64,000 bases of DNA from Mangrovimonas sp. ST2L15 (GCF_001280515.1 NZ_LBIQ01000028.1:62001-126000); one strand, 5' to 3'. Positions 41,313-51,367 are shown, numbered from the stretch's first letter. The notes: generated by a model from the letters alone, not told the origin. Program-made: numbers and translations.

Positions 41313-43985
41313 ATGACATCGACTATTATTTTCATTACTGCATTAATAATTGGCGTTTTTATTTTTTACAGACATTTAGTAGAAAAGAAAAAATACCAAA
41401 ACACTACTTACCTATCCAACTTACAAAAAGTCCATTTGTTTTTTGATATGATCGACAAGTTCGATGACTATTTAACTTGGGTTGAACGTGATCAAATAAA
41501 AGCAAGGTTTTCTGATATCGGCAAATACTTTAAAAACAAATCAAAATTCTACAAGAAAGAAGAAGCGGTAAAAAAATTCAACGAAATCTTTCAAGACTTT
41601 GACAACTACATTGCGACCTATAACCGAAATTATGTTCTTGCTCAAAAAGAAAAATTAAACATTTACTTTAATGATATTGAAGGTAAAAAGTTGGATGACC
41701 AACAACGAACTGCACTTATTACAGACGAATATTCCAACTTAATAGTTGCCGGAGCAGGATCTGGAAAAACATTAACCATTCTCGGAAAAGTGAAATACCT
41801 AGTAGAACAGAAGGATGTTAAACCTGAAAACATTCTTTTACTTTCTTTTACCAAGAAAACCGTTGATGAGTTAAACGAACGACTTAAAAACATCGGGCTT
41901 GGTGCAAGAGCAACTACTTTTCACAAACTCGGGTACGACACCATAAAAAAGCATCAAACTACTGCTCCTGTTGTAACTAACGAAAACACCTTAAGCAATG
42001 TAGTAAAAGAGTACTTGTCTAAAGAAATCTTTAACCATGCAGAAGCATTGGAAGCATACATCGTGTACGTGGCGTGCTATATGAATATTCCAGAAGAACA
42101 CGAAAGTTTCAATTCCCTTGGGGAAAAATTAGACACCGAAAAGGGCATTGATTTTCAAACTTTAAAATCTAAATGCGAGCCAGAACCGCTAAATAAAGTA
42201 GCGTTAACATCACTAGACACCATACAAGGCGAAAAGGTAAAAAGCGTCGAAGAGCTTACAATAGCAAATTTTTTGTATTTGAACGGCATTGAGTACGAAT
42301 ATGAAAAACCTTATCCTTTCGGAAATACAATGTATCGCCCTGACTTTTATCTAAAGGATTACGACATCTATTTAGAACATTTTGGCGTTGACGAAAATAA
42401 CAGAGCTAAATGGCTTACACCATTTAATGAAGAAAAGTATGTCGAGGAAATGGAGTTAAAACGCGAAACTCACAAAACAAACAACACCAAACTTTTAGAG
42501 ACCTACTCCTATTTCAATCGAGACAACATTTTGCTTGACAAACTAATTGGAATGTTGAGAGATGAAAATGTGATTTTCAAACCCCGAGATGTAAAAAACA
42601 TCTACACAAAAGTCACGGACAATGACAAAAAATTTGGAAAAGAAATAATAAATCTGATAAACACCTTTATCAACCTGTGCAAATCAAGACAATTAAACTA
42701 CAATTCAATAATTTCCTTGTTTTCAAACAAAAACAGAGCTGAAAATGAGTTTATGCTAGAAAGACAAAACACTTTTCTGAAATTCGCACTTCCAATTCTA
42801 AAAAGATATGACAAGACGCTTAAAGAAAGAGGTGAAATTGATTTCAATGACATGATAAATCAGGCTACTGAACTCATAAAAGTAAACAAACCGCAATACT
42901 CATATCAACATATTATCATTGACGAATATCAAGATATTTCATATTCACGATTCAATCTAATTAAAGAAATTCGGGAATTATCGGGTGCAAGATTAATTTG
43001 TGTTGGCGACGATTGGCAATCCATTTATCGCTTTGCAGGCAGTGATATTTCACTATTTAGCAATTTTGAAAAACACGTTGGGAAATATGAACAATTATTC
43101 ATTGAGCAAACATATCGTAATTCACAGTCGCTTATTGACATCACTTCTAAATATATTCAAAAAAACAAAAAACAAATCCAAAAAAGACCGAAATCCAAAA
43201 AAGAACCTTTGGAAAATCCCATCAAATTTGTTTATTATTCAGCGGACAATGCAGAAGATATGTTCATAAGCGAAGTTCAATCCCTAATAGACAAAAATGG
43301 GAATAAACCTATTTTGGTTTTGGGCCGGCATAGCTTTGACATCAATGAGTTTATCAAACTCACACCAAATAGCAAAATAAAATACTATGAACGAAGCGAC
43401 AATTTGGAAATAAAAGGCTTTGAAGACTTAGATATAAAATATATAACTGTACATAAATCAAAGGGCTTAGAAGCAGATAATGTAATAGTGTTGAATCTTA
43501 AAAACCATTTGCTTGGTTTCCCTAACAAAATGACGGACGACCCGATGTTGTCTTTATTACTTAGCGATAATGAAGAATTTCGATTTGCCGAAGAAAGGAG
43601 ATTGTTTTATGTGGCACTTACAAGAACAAAAAATGAAGTGGTGTTGCTTATTCCGACGGATGTTTCACTTTTTGCTGAAGAGTTGGCATCAGACAATGAC
43701 TTCCTATTAACTGCAAAAAATGAAAAATTGAACAAAACAAATTGTCCGTATTGTCAAACAGGACATCTTGTAATCAGAAATAACACAATTAGAAACAATC
43801 AATTTTTAGGTTGTTCGCATTACCCTAGTTGCAATCAAACCTTTAATGATATAAAAATCTTAGAAAACACTATACTTTGTCCTAGTTGTAAAAGTGGATA
43901 TATGACAAATAGAAGTGGGAAATTTGGCAATTTTTTAGGATGCACAAACTACCCGAAATGCAACAACACTATAGATTTAAAGTGA
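41313..43985 (+). CDS. UvrD/Rep-type (HelD-like) DNA helicase with embedded nuclease-like segment and two zinc ribbons
   Basis: Protein of 890 residues. The order is: an N-terminal hydrophobic segment (about 4-19); a helical region; Walker A GAGSGKT (147-153); a segment resembling a PD-(D/E)XK nuclease (Pro343-Asp344 in MYRPDFYL and Glu355 in IYLEHFG) inserted in the helicase; Walker B DEYQD (537-541); QSIYRFAGSD; and a late VHKSKGLEADNVIVLN. The C-terminus has two topoisomerase-type zinc ribbons (Cys811/814/834/840 and Cys856/859/877/883). It is probably a 3'-5' SF1 helicase acting on damaged or foreign DNA. It is the first gene after the retron cassette and its membership in any system is uncertain. 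Confidence 0.9.
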   Translation: MTSTIIFITALIIGVFIFYRHLVEKKKYQNTTYLSNLQKVHLFFDMIDKFDDYLTWVERDQIKARFSDIGKYFKNKSKFYKKEEAVKKFNEIFQDFDNYIATYNRNYVLAQKEKLNIYFNDIEGKKLDDQQRTALITDEYSNLIVAGAGSGKTLTILGKVKYLVEQKDVKPENILLLSFTKKTVDELNERLKNIGLGARATTFHKLGYDTIKKHQTTAPVVTNENTLSNVVKEYLSKEIFNHAEALEAYIVYVACYMNIPEEHESFNSLGEKLDTEKGIDFQTLKSKCEPEPLNKVALTSLDTIQGEKVKSVEELTIANFLYLNGIEYEYEKPYPFGNTMYRPDFYLKDYDIYLEHFGVDENNRAKWLTPFNEEKYVEEMELKRETHKTNNTKLLETYSYFNRDNILLDKLIGMLRDENVIFKPRDVKNIYTKVTDNDKKFGKEIINLINTFINLCKSRQLNYNSIISLFSNKNRAENEFMLERQNTFLKFALPILKRYDKTLKERGEIDFNDMINQATELIKVNKPQYSYQHIIIDEYQDISYSRFNLIKEIRELSGARLICVGDDWQSIYRFAGSDISLFSNFEKHVGKYEQLFIEQTYRNSQSLIDITSKYIQKNKKQIQKRPKSKKEPLENPIKFVYYSADNAEDMFISEVQSLIDKNGNKPILVLGRHSFDINEFIKLTPNSKIKYYERSDNLEIKGFEDLDIKYITVHKSKGLEADNVIVLNLKNHLLGFPNKMTDDPMLSLLLSDNEEFRFAEERRLFYVALTRTKNEVVLLIPTDVSLFAEELASDNDFLLTAKNEKLNKTNCPYCQTGHLVIRNNTIRNNQFLGCSHYPSCNQTFNDIKILENTILCPSCKSGYMTNRSGKFGNFLGCTNYPKCNNTIDLK

Positions 43986-44136
43986 ATAAAAAACCAAAAC
44001 AACTGAAACTGGCTACAATCAGTAGCTTCTTTCTTTAATATTTTTTAGTAGTTGCTCATCATGCACAACCCAAGGATATATGGATTTTGACACTTTAAAA
44101 TACAATTAGTCTAATAAAAATAGAAAAAGATTTATA

Positions 44137-45093
44137 ATGAATACTTCAGAATCAAACTTGACAAACCTCATACCAGTTGAAGCAATTCAAGAAAGGGATA
44201 TAGATCTTATGATTTTGGAAGAACTTAAATGCAATCCACTATTCATAGATTGGGTGTTATCTAAATCTATTGGAAAACAAGATGCTTACACGTTCAATGG
44301 AGCTTGGCACTCGCTCTCACAGGTAGGACTAGGAGAAAGCGACCTAGCATTTAAAATAAGTACAGAAAAAGAAGAAATTATCTTTCTTCTAGAAAATAAA
44401 ATTGATGCTAACTTCCAATTTGATCAAGCAAACAGGTACCGATTAAGAGGTCAAAAGAGAATTGAGTCCAATGAATGCAATTCCTTTTACACTATCTTAA
44501 TTGCCCCTGAGAATTATATCACAAGAAATAAGGATTTTGATTTTTACATTTCTTATGAAGAAATTAAATCTTGGTTTATAAAACAAAATAACATGGGGCT
44601 AAGAGCCAAATACAAAGCAGAATTACTAACAATTGCCATTGAAAAATTAAGAAGAGGGTATTCCGCTATTGTTGATGAAGATGCCACGGACTTTTGGTGG
44701 AAGTATTTTAGTTATGCCAATGAAAAATACCCCCACCTAAAAATGGTTAAACCTCAAGCTGGTATCCCAAAACGCTCTAGTTTTATTGTGTTTAAACCAA
44801 AGGATATTGGATTATCTAAAAATGATAAAATAATCCATAAAGGGTATGGTGCCGTTGACTTACAATTAGGAGGACAAGCCGAAAATATTAAACTATTAGA
44901 ACAAAAGTTTGAATCAAACTTAACAAGTGAAATGAACATTGTTAAAGCCTCAAAATCTGCCGCCATCAGAATAAAAATTGATCCAATTAATGTCACCTTT
45001 GGATTTCAAAATCAATTAGAAATCATCGAAAAGGCACTTTCTAAAGCAGACATTCTTTATCACTGGGCATCATTGAATTTAAAGAAAATATAA
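44137..45093 (+). CDS. PD-(D/E)XK nuclease family protein
   Basis: Protein of 318 residues. The nuclease core is seen near the N-terminus: Glu67-Ser-Asp69 in GLGESDLAF, then the strand IIFLLENKID with Glu86-Asn-Lys88, and the following QANRYRLRGQKR helix with Gln98, a typical PD-(D/E)XK signature. The C-terminal half (about 165-318) is a separate domain ending in IDPINVTFGFQNQLEIIEKAL. It probably cuts DNA. It heads a plus-strand row with an unknown gene (gap 55) and an SRA gene, suggesting a modification-dependent restriction set; that link is inference. Confidence 0.75.
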   Translation: MNTSESNLTNLIPVEAIQERDIDLMILEELKCNPLFIDWVLSKSIGKQDAYTFNGAWHSLSQVGLGESDLAFKISTEKEEIIFLLENKIDANFQFDQANRYRLRGQKRIESNECNSFYTILIAPENYITRNKDFDFYISYEEIKSWFIKQNNMGLRAKYKAELLTIAIEKLRRGYSAIVDEDATDFWWKYFSYANEKYPHLKMVKPQAGIPKRSSFIVFKPKDIGLSKNDKIIHKGYGAVDLQLGGQAENIKLLEQKFESNLTSEMNIVKASKSAAIRIKIDPINVTFGFQNQLEIIEKALSKADILYHWASLNLKKI

Positions 45094-45148
45094 ATGGTAG
45101 AGTACGAGATAAACTAATAAATACTTTACTGAAATTTTAGAATAGATT

Positions 45149-46063
45149 ATGTTAGAATATTTAAAATTCTTATTTTCAAAGGTTAAGTCTTTTGATAAAA
45201 AACTACAAGACATCTCTTTTCTTTTAGACAAGACATGGATAAGAATTACACCAGATGGATTCAATGAAAAATGGTTCTTTAGGAAAAATGGATTGCTCAC
45301 AATATCTCAAAATGGAAATATTATTGATGGGAAATTTGATCTTCTAAATAACTACTTGCTTCTAGAGTTTTTGGGGAAGAAAATACTTTTAAATAAAAGC
45401 TTAATTTACAATGAAATCCTTCTATTAAAAAAGGACTCAAATGATTCCGAATTATATGCTTTTTATAATGAGGCAAAATTTTCACCAGAAGATTTTTTAA
45501 AGCATCTTAATTTTTCAAGAAATACGGACCTTAATATTAAAAAAATCACTCTTATTGATAACACTATTGCTGAAATAATAAGGGAACCAAGTCAAAAGGG
45601 AATAAGCAAGGGAAATTTGGTTTGGATTAATGATCAACTTTGCAATGAGGATTATATTGAAACAGATTATAATTACTATAACTTGACAGCAGGTGAGATT
45701 ACTGAAATATTTTACAAGAGAAAGTTTCAAATTTTTGACAATCCGATTGTAATTAAGCAAAAATGGAAAAAATTAAGTATAAATGACAGCATAATTTCCT
45801 TTAATCAAAAAGTTTCTAATGGCTTACATAAAATAAACTTCAAATATGGAATAGAAGTTGAAAATAATATTATTAAAAAAACATACCATATATCATATTG
45901 GAAAACAATAATAAAAAAAAGAAAACTTGAAATTTGGAGCAAAACTTCAGATGATTACTCAATTGGAGATTTGGTTAGAGAAAATGATAATTCTATAGAA
46001 GATGGCAACTATTGGATAGGGTTGATTGAGGTAATTAAGGTTAAACATGGAAAAATTTATTAA
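45149..46063 (+). CDS. Hypothetical protein between nuclease and SRA genes
   Basis: Protein of 304 residues that I cannot assign. It is strongly AT-rich, with many Asn, Ile and Lys residues, beta-strand-rich throughout (KWFFRKNGLLTISQNGNIIDGKFDLL, FKYGIEVENNIIKKTYHISYW), with Tyr/Trp-rich strands and no signal peptide, membrane segment or catalytic motif. The first 80 residues suggest a small repeat-like beta domain. It is flanked at short distance by the PD-(D/E)XK gene and the SRA gene on the same strand, so it may be a third component of that group. Confidence 0.6.
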   Translation: MLEYLKFLFSKVKSFDKKLQDISFLLDKTWIRITPDGFNEKWFFRKNGLLTISQNGNIIDGKFDLLNNYLLLEFLGKKILLNKSLIYNEILLLKKDSNDSELYAFYNEAKFSPEDFLKHLNFSRNTDLNIKKITLIDNTIAEIIREPSQKGISKGNLVWINDQLCNEDYIETDYNYYNLTAGEITEIFYKRKFQIFDNPIVIKQKWKKLSINDSIISFNQKVSNGLHKINFKYGIEVENNIIKKTYHISYWKTIIKKRKLEIWSKTSDDYSIGDLVRENDNSIEDGNYWIGLIEVIKVKHGKIY

Positions 46064-46153
46064 AATGAACCATCAAAAATATTTGATTGGACCAAAAGTG
46101 ATCAAAAACCAGTCCATCCAATTTAATCAAATTAATAAAATCACATCATAAAT

Positions 46154-46849
46154 ATGGCCAACCTATTTTTCGGAGAACCCACAAATATCAAGGAAGGTGA
46201 TCAATTCGTGAGCAGGAAAGATCTAATAGATGCTAATCTTCACAGATCTACTATGCATGGTATTGATGGCAATGGAAATGAAGGTGTTGCCGCAATAGTT
46301 CTTTCGGGAGGCTATGAGGATGACCGAGATTATGGTAATGAAATCATCTATACTGGACATGGTGGCAATGACCCACAAACTGGAAAACAAATAGCAGATC
46401 AATCCTGGAGTGATCATGGCAACAAAGGACTTGTAGTAAGTGAGCTTAGAAATTTACCTGTAAGAGTAATACGAGGATATAAACACAAATCTCCCTTTTC
46501 TCCAAAATCTGGGTATAAATATTATGGCCTTTTTAGGGTTGTGGACCACTGGGAAGAAGAAGGCAAAGGTGGTTTTAAAATATGTAGATTCAAACTTGTC
46601 AAATTAGAGAACCTCTTGGATAAATCAACTGAGATTATTAAAATAGGTTGCTTGGTCAAACTTGAGCCACTTGGAAAAGATTTTAAATGGTTTTGTATTG
46701 GAGCAGAGCCTCCGGCACAAATATCGGCTCAAAAGATATCTGACTCTGGAAATTTTGGCCAGGCTTTACTTGGCAAAAAAACAGGAGATATAATCAACAT
46801 AGGGAATGGTTTTAAAGTCCTTGAAATAAAAAGTTACCTAAGTAAGTAG
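46154..46849 (+). CDS. Stand-alone YDG/SRA domain protein
   Basis: Protein of 231 residues, almost entirely an SRA (SET- and RING-associated) domain: RKDLIDANLHRSTMHGIDG, GVAAIVLSGGYEDDRDYGNEIIYTG, NKGLVVSELRNLPVRVIRGYKH, YKYYGLFRVVDHW. SRA domains flip out and read 5-methylcytosine or other modified cytosines. Bacterial ones are usually fused to HNH or PD-(D/E)XK nucleases; here no nuclease is fused, but a PD-(D/E)XK protein is encoded two genes upstream. The C-terminal 70 residues are a small unknown region. Its end overlaps the restored frame of the convergent NUDIX gene. Confidence 0.85.
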   Translation: MANLFFGEPTNIKEGDQFVSRKDLIDANLHRSTMHGIDGNGNEGVAAIVLSGGYEDDRDYGNEIIYTGHGGNDPQTGKQIADQSWSDHGNKGLVVSELRNLPVRVIRGYKHKSPFSPKSGYKYYGLFRVVDHWEEEGKGGFKICRFKLVKLENLLDKSTEIIKIGCLVKLEPLGKDFKWFCIGAEPPAQISAQKISDSGNFGQALLGKKTGDIINIGNGFKVLEIKSYLSK

Positions 46850-47207
46850 TTGGCTAAAGCAATATCAGCCACTGGCAAATCATTTTTTTTAGTTCCTCTG
46901 GTGGCAACCATTCATAACTATCATGATCCGTCATTTTGAAAGATGCAGAAACAAAATCACAGGAGTATCCAATTAAATTAATTGTGACTTCTTCAAACTG
47001 ATATGGAAAAGAACCTATCCTCTTCTTGATTTCAACCTGCATTCCTAGTTCTTCAAATAATTCAGGTGATAAGGCTTCCTTTTCCGATTCCTTGTTTTCA
47101 ATTTTTCCTCCAGGAAACTCCCATTTCTCTTCCAAAGATTTGCCTTGTTTTCGTCTGGCAATAAAAACATGATTATCTTTAAAAATTACTCCACAAACTA
47201 CATTCAT
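46834..47207 (-). pseudogene. NUDIX hydrolase (MutT-like), frameshifted near its C-terminus
   Basis: Open frame 46854-47207 gives 117 residues: FIARRKQGKSLEEKWEFPGGKIENKESEKEAL and a Nudix box whose usual Arg before Glu is Pro (SPELFEELG instead of REL.EELG). The end MICQWLILL is abnormal. Adding one A to the run of eight A (46883-46890) would give NDLPVADIALANYLLR and a stop at 46834, a normal MutT ending. Either a one-base deletion (real or sequencing) has damaged the gene or it is read by slippage. MutT-type enzymes hydrolyse oxidised nucleotides. It lies between the SRA gene and the composite restriction operon. Confidence 0.75.
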
Positions 47208-47471
47208 ACAAAATGCTATTCAGTAAATTTAGGGTTGAACCATTTCATCCTTATATATAAAGTATAGTATAATAACCTTTCACTTTGGTTTCTTACAAAG
47301 ATTCTTTATTAATACTAAAAATCCAGTCAAGGACAATATCCTAAATACTCTCATTTCTCAAATCAATACCTTTTCATTATCTTATCTCCTAATTATTGTT
47401 CAGGGTTTCTTTTTCTTATATAGCTTCATTAAGATATTTACTTGACAGAGGTAAAGTTACCTAACACTTTA

Positions 47472-48125
47472 TTAACTTGAGAGAATACTTTCAAGCAATT
47501 TTTCAGCTTGTCTTAGCTTAATATTTAATTCAACCTTATCATTGAACTGCTTGCTTCTTGATATTGCTGATTTGAGTTTACTGATCTCCTTCTTCAAGCG
47601 ATCTACTTCTTGTTGGTTCTTTAGAATTGAACCTAAGGACTGTTTACCTAATTCTGGTTTACCTGTGAGTTGAACGCATAAATCCTTGAATACTGCATCT
47701 AAACTTCCTTTTAGGTTAATTTCATAGCTGTTATCGTCCTTATTGAACCAATCTGAAGTAAATGTCCAATCAATTACGGCAATATCATCATTGGTTGGAT
47801 GTAGATGTTTGGAAGCCGTTGAAATATAAGCTTCCCCATTGTACTCTACCCAAAACACTATATGGTATGGTATGGCCTTATTAATGATATCAAGGATTTT
47901 AAGGATATCGGATTTTTGCTTGAGTTCTACCTTGAAAACCTGTATTTCCTGAATATCCTTAGCATCCAAGTTTACCGTATCCGCAGAAAGCTTATGAGTC
48001 CATGAAATACGCTGAATACAGTCTGTAAATAGCTTCTTCTGCTTGGTGTTGGTGTACTCGTCAAATGCATTCTTAGGAACAACTCGACCAACCTTGGTTC
48101 TTACAGGTAGATTGAAGAAATCCAT
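47472..48125 (-). CDS. DUF4391 domain-containing protein
   Basis: Protein of 217 residues matching DUF4391 by its N-terminal block (FNLPVRTKVGRVVPKNAFDEY), the central strand-rich part (IPYHIVFWVEYNGEAYIST, AVIDWTFTSDWF) and a C-terminal coiled coil (LKKEISKLKSAISRSKQFNDKV...LRQAEKLL). It has no known activity, but the family is usually encoded beside a PLD-like/SNF2 helicase in restriction-like loci, as here. Its ATG shares a base with the helicase stop (TAATG), so the two are translationally coupled. It is the last gene of the eight-gene operon. Confidence 0.85.
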   Translation of the reverse strand: MDFFNLPVRTKVGRVVPKNAFDEYTNTKQKKLFTDCIQRISWTHKLSADTVNLDAKDIQEIQVFKVELKQKSDILKILDIINKAIPYHIVFWVEYNGEAYISTASKHLHPTNDDIAVIDWTFTSDWFNKDDNSYEINLKGSLDAVFKDLCVQLTGKPELGKQSLGSILKNQQEVDRLKKEISKLKSAISRSKQFNDKVELNIKLRQAEKLLESILSS

Positions 48126-51100
48126 TAGCGAACAATTAAGAATGATACCAATTTGAAGTCTTCTATTCCTTTTATTTTCTCCTGAAGTGCAGTTGTGCCA
48201 CCTGATTTGAATAGGCTTAGAACTTCCTTTTCTTCTTCCTTCTGTAAAATGGTACTAATTCCTTGCTTCAGCAGGTTTGAGTATTCGTCCATTTGGTGGT
48301 AGTCATCTGTCTCTTCCGCTAATACAGCACAAACATCTTCTATCGGTGCAGTTTTACCTTTAGCAAGCATTCGCATGGCGTCCAATATCTTCTTAGACTC
48401 AACATGGTTTAGGATTAACTCACCATTCATCTTCATATACACCAAGTAGTAAGGGTGCAACCTGTTCAGCTTATTGATATTGACACTTGAGTTCACATTC
48501 TTGAGCACGAAGATTACACCACTTTGAAGAATTGGGCTGGAATTTACCACTGCATGAAGACCTTCTGGAATGTTTTTCAATTCACCGTACTCCTTAATCA
48601 TGTTCGATAAATCTACTCTAAAATCATTCAATCCAAGGTCTGTAATACTCACACCTTCTCTCAAATCTTCTAAGTCAATTACTTCTTCTTGTAGTCTCTG
48701 AAGCTGAATTTTCCTGTACTCTAAGTCTTTTTCTTCGGTATTTAGAATGTTATCATCACCTGTACTTGCCATGTTGCTAATGAGCATCTTATTCTCAACA
48801 CGCTGCTTTAGATTTATATAATTATCAAGTGTAACGTCAGGCCAAAAGTTGACCATGGTAATACTCTCGTTCTTGGAACCAATTCTATCTACCCGCCCGA
48901 AGCGTTGAATGATTCTTACAGGATTCCAATGAATGTCATAATTGATAAGGTAATCGCAGTCTTGTAGGTTCTGTCCTTCTGAAATACAATCTGTGGCAAT
49001 TAGTAAATCAATAGAGTCTGAAATGCTTGGATACAACTGTGCTTTGTCTTTCGATAGGGGTGAAAAACAAGTGAGTATAGCATTTAGATCTGCTGGTATC
49101 TTTTTGGTGGTGCATAACCTTCTTGAACCTGTTATAATTGCTGTATTGAGACCATAATTATCCTTGAGATAGTCATGGATATTTTCATAGAGATAGTTGG
49201 CTGTATCGGCAAAGGCTGTGAATACTATTGCTTTCTTGTTTTCTGGATTAAATGGCTCATTTACCTTCTTGTCTAAAAGACTAATGAGGTGCTGAAGCTT
49301 GGTGTCTTTCTCCCCACGTATATCAACAATATTGCTCCAAAGGTGATTCAGTACAGCAAGGTCTTCATTAAGATCTTCACGCCATTTTGTTGTATCCATA
49401 TCGGCAATGTGAACCTTAATCTTCTTACCAATTACTTGTTCTTCATCAGCCCAATTGGATTCAAAGTCATAGTTCTCGTCACTCAGGATTTTGTGAATGC
49501 CTTCATAGTCGTCTGCATCCCCTTTATCAATGGTTTTAATGGCGTTTTCAATCTGGCTTATAATACCTTCCAATGTGATACGGAAAGAATCTACAGAACT
49601 CTCTAAACGCTTGAGCAAGTTGATACGCATAAGAATACGCAAACTCAATTCTCTATCTACCTGAGATAGTTTACCTGAACCTGATCGTACTTCCTTATCA
49701 TACAAATCGGCATAGGCTTGCACCTTGCTTGGTAATATGTAATTTAGTGGTGTATAAACCGATAAATTGAGCAGTGTAAGTTTCTCTGCTATATCTACAT
49801 AGGTTACTTCATCAGAATCAGTTAATGCGCTATGAATAGATACAGGTTTATTACGGTCTGGGAACTTACCAATGGCTGTGGTATCGTAATAGGTTGTTAT
49901 ATGCTTCCGTGAACGTGCTATGGTCAATGAGTCCAATATTTCAAAGAAGTCAAAGTCGAGCATATCTAACAGCTTCTCAGTGGTGCGCTCCACAGTTTCG
50001 TATCTGCTCCAAATGTTAAAGGCTTGCTGTGCTTTTCTGAATATCTGGTCGATTCCGCTTTGGGTGTCTAATTTTTCATCAATGTTCTCCGCATCACCTT
50101 CATAGGCTAAAGCTAACTGGTTACGTAAGTCGTTGAACCTGTTATTTACAGGGGTTGCAGAAAGCATCATCACCTTAGTTTCAATACCTTCCTGAATGAC
50201 CTTACGCATCAACTTCTGGTAACGATTCTCTTTGCCAACTACCGTATTGTTATTTCTGAAATTGTGAGATTCATCTATGACAATAAGACCATAATTGCCC
50301 CAATTTACATTGGCTAATTCACGTCCATTACTGATACCACGTTCTCGGCTTAAATCTGTATGGAATAGCACATCATACCTAAATCTATCAGCTGCTAAAA
50401 TGTTGTTCTTATCATTGTGGCGGTAGGTATTCCAATTGGCTTCTAATTTCTTAGGACAAAGAACCAATACGTCTTTGTTCCGCATCTCATAGTACTTGAT
50501 TACACCTAAAGCCGAGAAGGTTTTACCCAAACCAACAGAATCTGCCAATATGCAGCCTTTGTACTTCTCTAATTTATTGATGGCACCAATAACTGCATCT
50601 TGCTGAAAGTTGTACAACTTCTGCCAAACCAAAGTGTCTTTAAAGCCAATTTGCTCATTGGGCAGTTTATCCAAGGACAGGTCATCTAAGAAGTCATTGA
50701 ATATGTTGTAAAGCGTTATGAAGTAAATAAACTCAGGACTGTTCTCCTTGTAGGCACTCTCAAAGTAGTCTTGCACTTTTTGGGTTACATCCTTCAAGTC
50801 TTCTTCATTCTCCCACACTTGATTGAACCAATCTAAGTAGGCTTTACTATCTGGATATTCCGCTTTTTGAATGAGTGTAGGAAACCCTTTTTTATGTGTT
50901 ATTCCTAAATCCGAAGTGGTGAAACCACTGACGTTTGAATAGGCTTGAGCATTCTCGTTGCCCTGGTTCACATGAATCATCCCGTTGAGGGGCTGATTGT
51001 TGTGTTTGTTGGATTTGAAAGTGACCTTTTCTTTTACCCACCTTGAGCATTCTTTGGCAATGGCTCTTTGGTTAAGCTGATTCATCAATCTCAATTCAAA

Positions 51101-51358
51101 CTCACCACCACAAAGCTCTGACTCTCTTACAATATGTGGTATATAGAACTTCCTGCTTTCCTTCTGTAACTTCTCTTCAATGAAGGTAGGTGAACTAAAA
51201 ATGAAACGCAGTTCATCAATTTTGCCCAATTCCTTTTTGAGCGCTTCAAAAGCATAAATAGAGAATGTGGAAGCCGCAATACTGAGTTTACTACCTTTTC
51301 TTATGGTCTCCTTTAGGTCATCACCCAAACGTGTATTTACATTGTCGATAAGCTTCAT
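48125..51358 (-). CDS. PLD-like plus SNF2-family helicase
   Basis: Protein of 1077 residues. The N-terminal 150 residues have a phospholipase D-like fold (ELRFIFSSPTF, HVNQGNENAQAYSNVSG), but the HxK is HVN, so the PLD active site is degenerate. Then a full SF2/SNF2 motor: Walker A DSVGLGKT (273-280), DESH (362-365), LSATPVNN, and a C-terminal helicase half with SEGQNLQDCDYLINYDIHWNP and QRFGRVDRIGS. It is likely a dsDNA translocase serving the restriction proteins of the operon. It follows the DUF262 gene by 9 bases and overlaps DUF4391 by one. Confidence 0.93.
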   Translation of the reverse strand: MKLIDNVNTRLGDDLKETIRKGSKLSIAASTFSIYAFEALKKELGKIDELRFIFSSPTFIEEKLQKESRKFYIPHIVRESELCGGEFELRLMNQLNQRAIAKECSRWVKEKVTFKSNKHNNQPLNGMIHVNQGNENAQAYSNVSGFTTSDLGITHKKGFPTLIQKAEYPDSKAYLDWFNQVWENEEDLKDVTQKVQDYFESAYKENSPEFIYFITLYNIFNDFLDDLSLDKLPNEQIGFKDTLVWQKLYNFQQDAVIGAINKLEKYKGCILADSVGLGKTFSALGVIKYYEMRNKDVLVLCPKKLEANWNTYRHNDKNNILAADRFRYDVLFHTDLSRERGISNGRELANVNWGNYGLIVIDESHNFRNNNTVVGKENRYQKLMRKVIQEGIETKVMMLSATPVNNRFNDLRNQLALAYEGDAENIDEKLDTQSGIDQIFRKAQQAFNIWSRYETVERTTEKLLDMLDFDFFEILDSLTIARSRKHITTYYDTTAIGKFPDRNKPVSIHSALTDSDEVTYVDIAEKLTLLNLSVYTPLNYILPSKVQAYADLYDKEVRSGSGKLSQVDRELSLRILMRINLLKRLESSVDSFRITLEGIISQIENAIKTIDKGDADDYEGIHKILSDENYDFESNWADEEQVIGKKIKVHIADMDTTKWREDLNEDLAVLNHLWSNIVDIRGEKDTKLQHLISLLDKKVNEPFNPENKKAIVFTAFADTANYLYENIHDYLKDNYGLNTAIITGSRRLCTTKKIPADLNAILTCFSPLSKDKAQLYPSISDSIDLLIATDCISEGQNLQDCDYLINYDIHWNPVRIIQRFGRVDRIGSKNESITMVNFWPDVTLDNYINLKQRVENKMLISNMASTGDDNILNTEEKDLEYRKIQLQRLQEEVIDLEDLREGVSITDLGLNDFRVDLSNMIKEYGELKNIPEGLHAVVNSSPILQSGVIFVLKNVNSSVNINKLNRLHPYYLVYMKMNGELILNHVESKKILDAMRMLAKGKTAPIEDVCAVLAEETDDYHQMDEYSNLLKQGISTILQKEEEKEVLSLFKSGGTTALQEKIKGIEDFKLVSFLIVR

Positions 51359-51367
51359 GACATCACC

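Noticed and set aside
43999-44035. Possible further attC-like left half (AACAACTGAAACTGGCTAC) after the helicase gene
   Set aside because: No matching cassette start, no right half and no closing arm were found; similarity may be chance.
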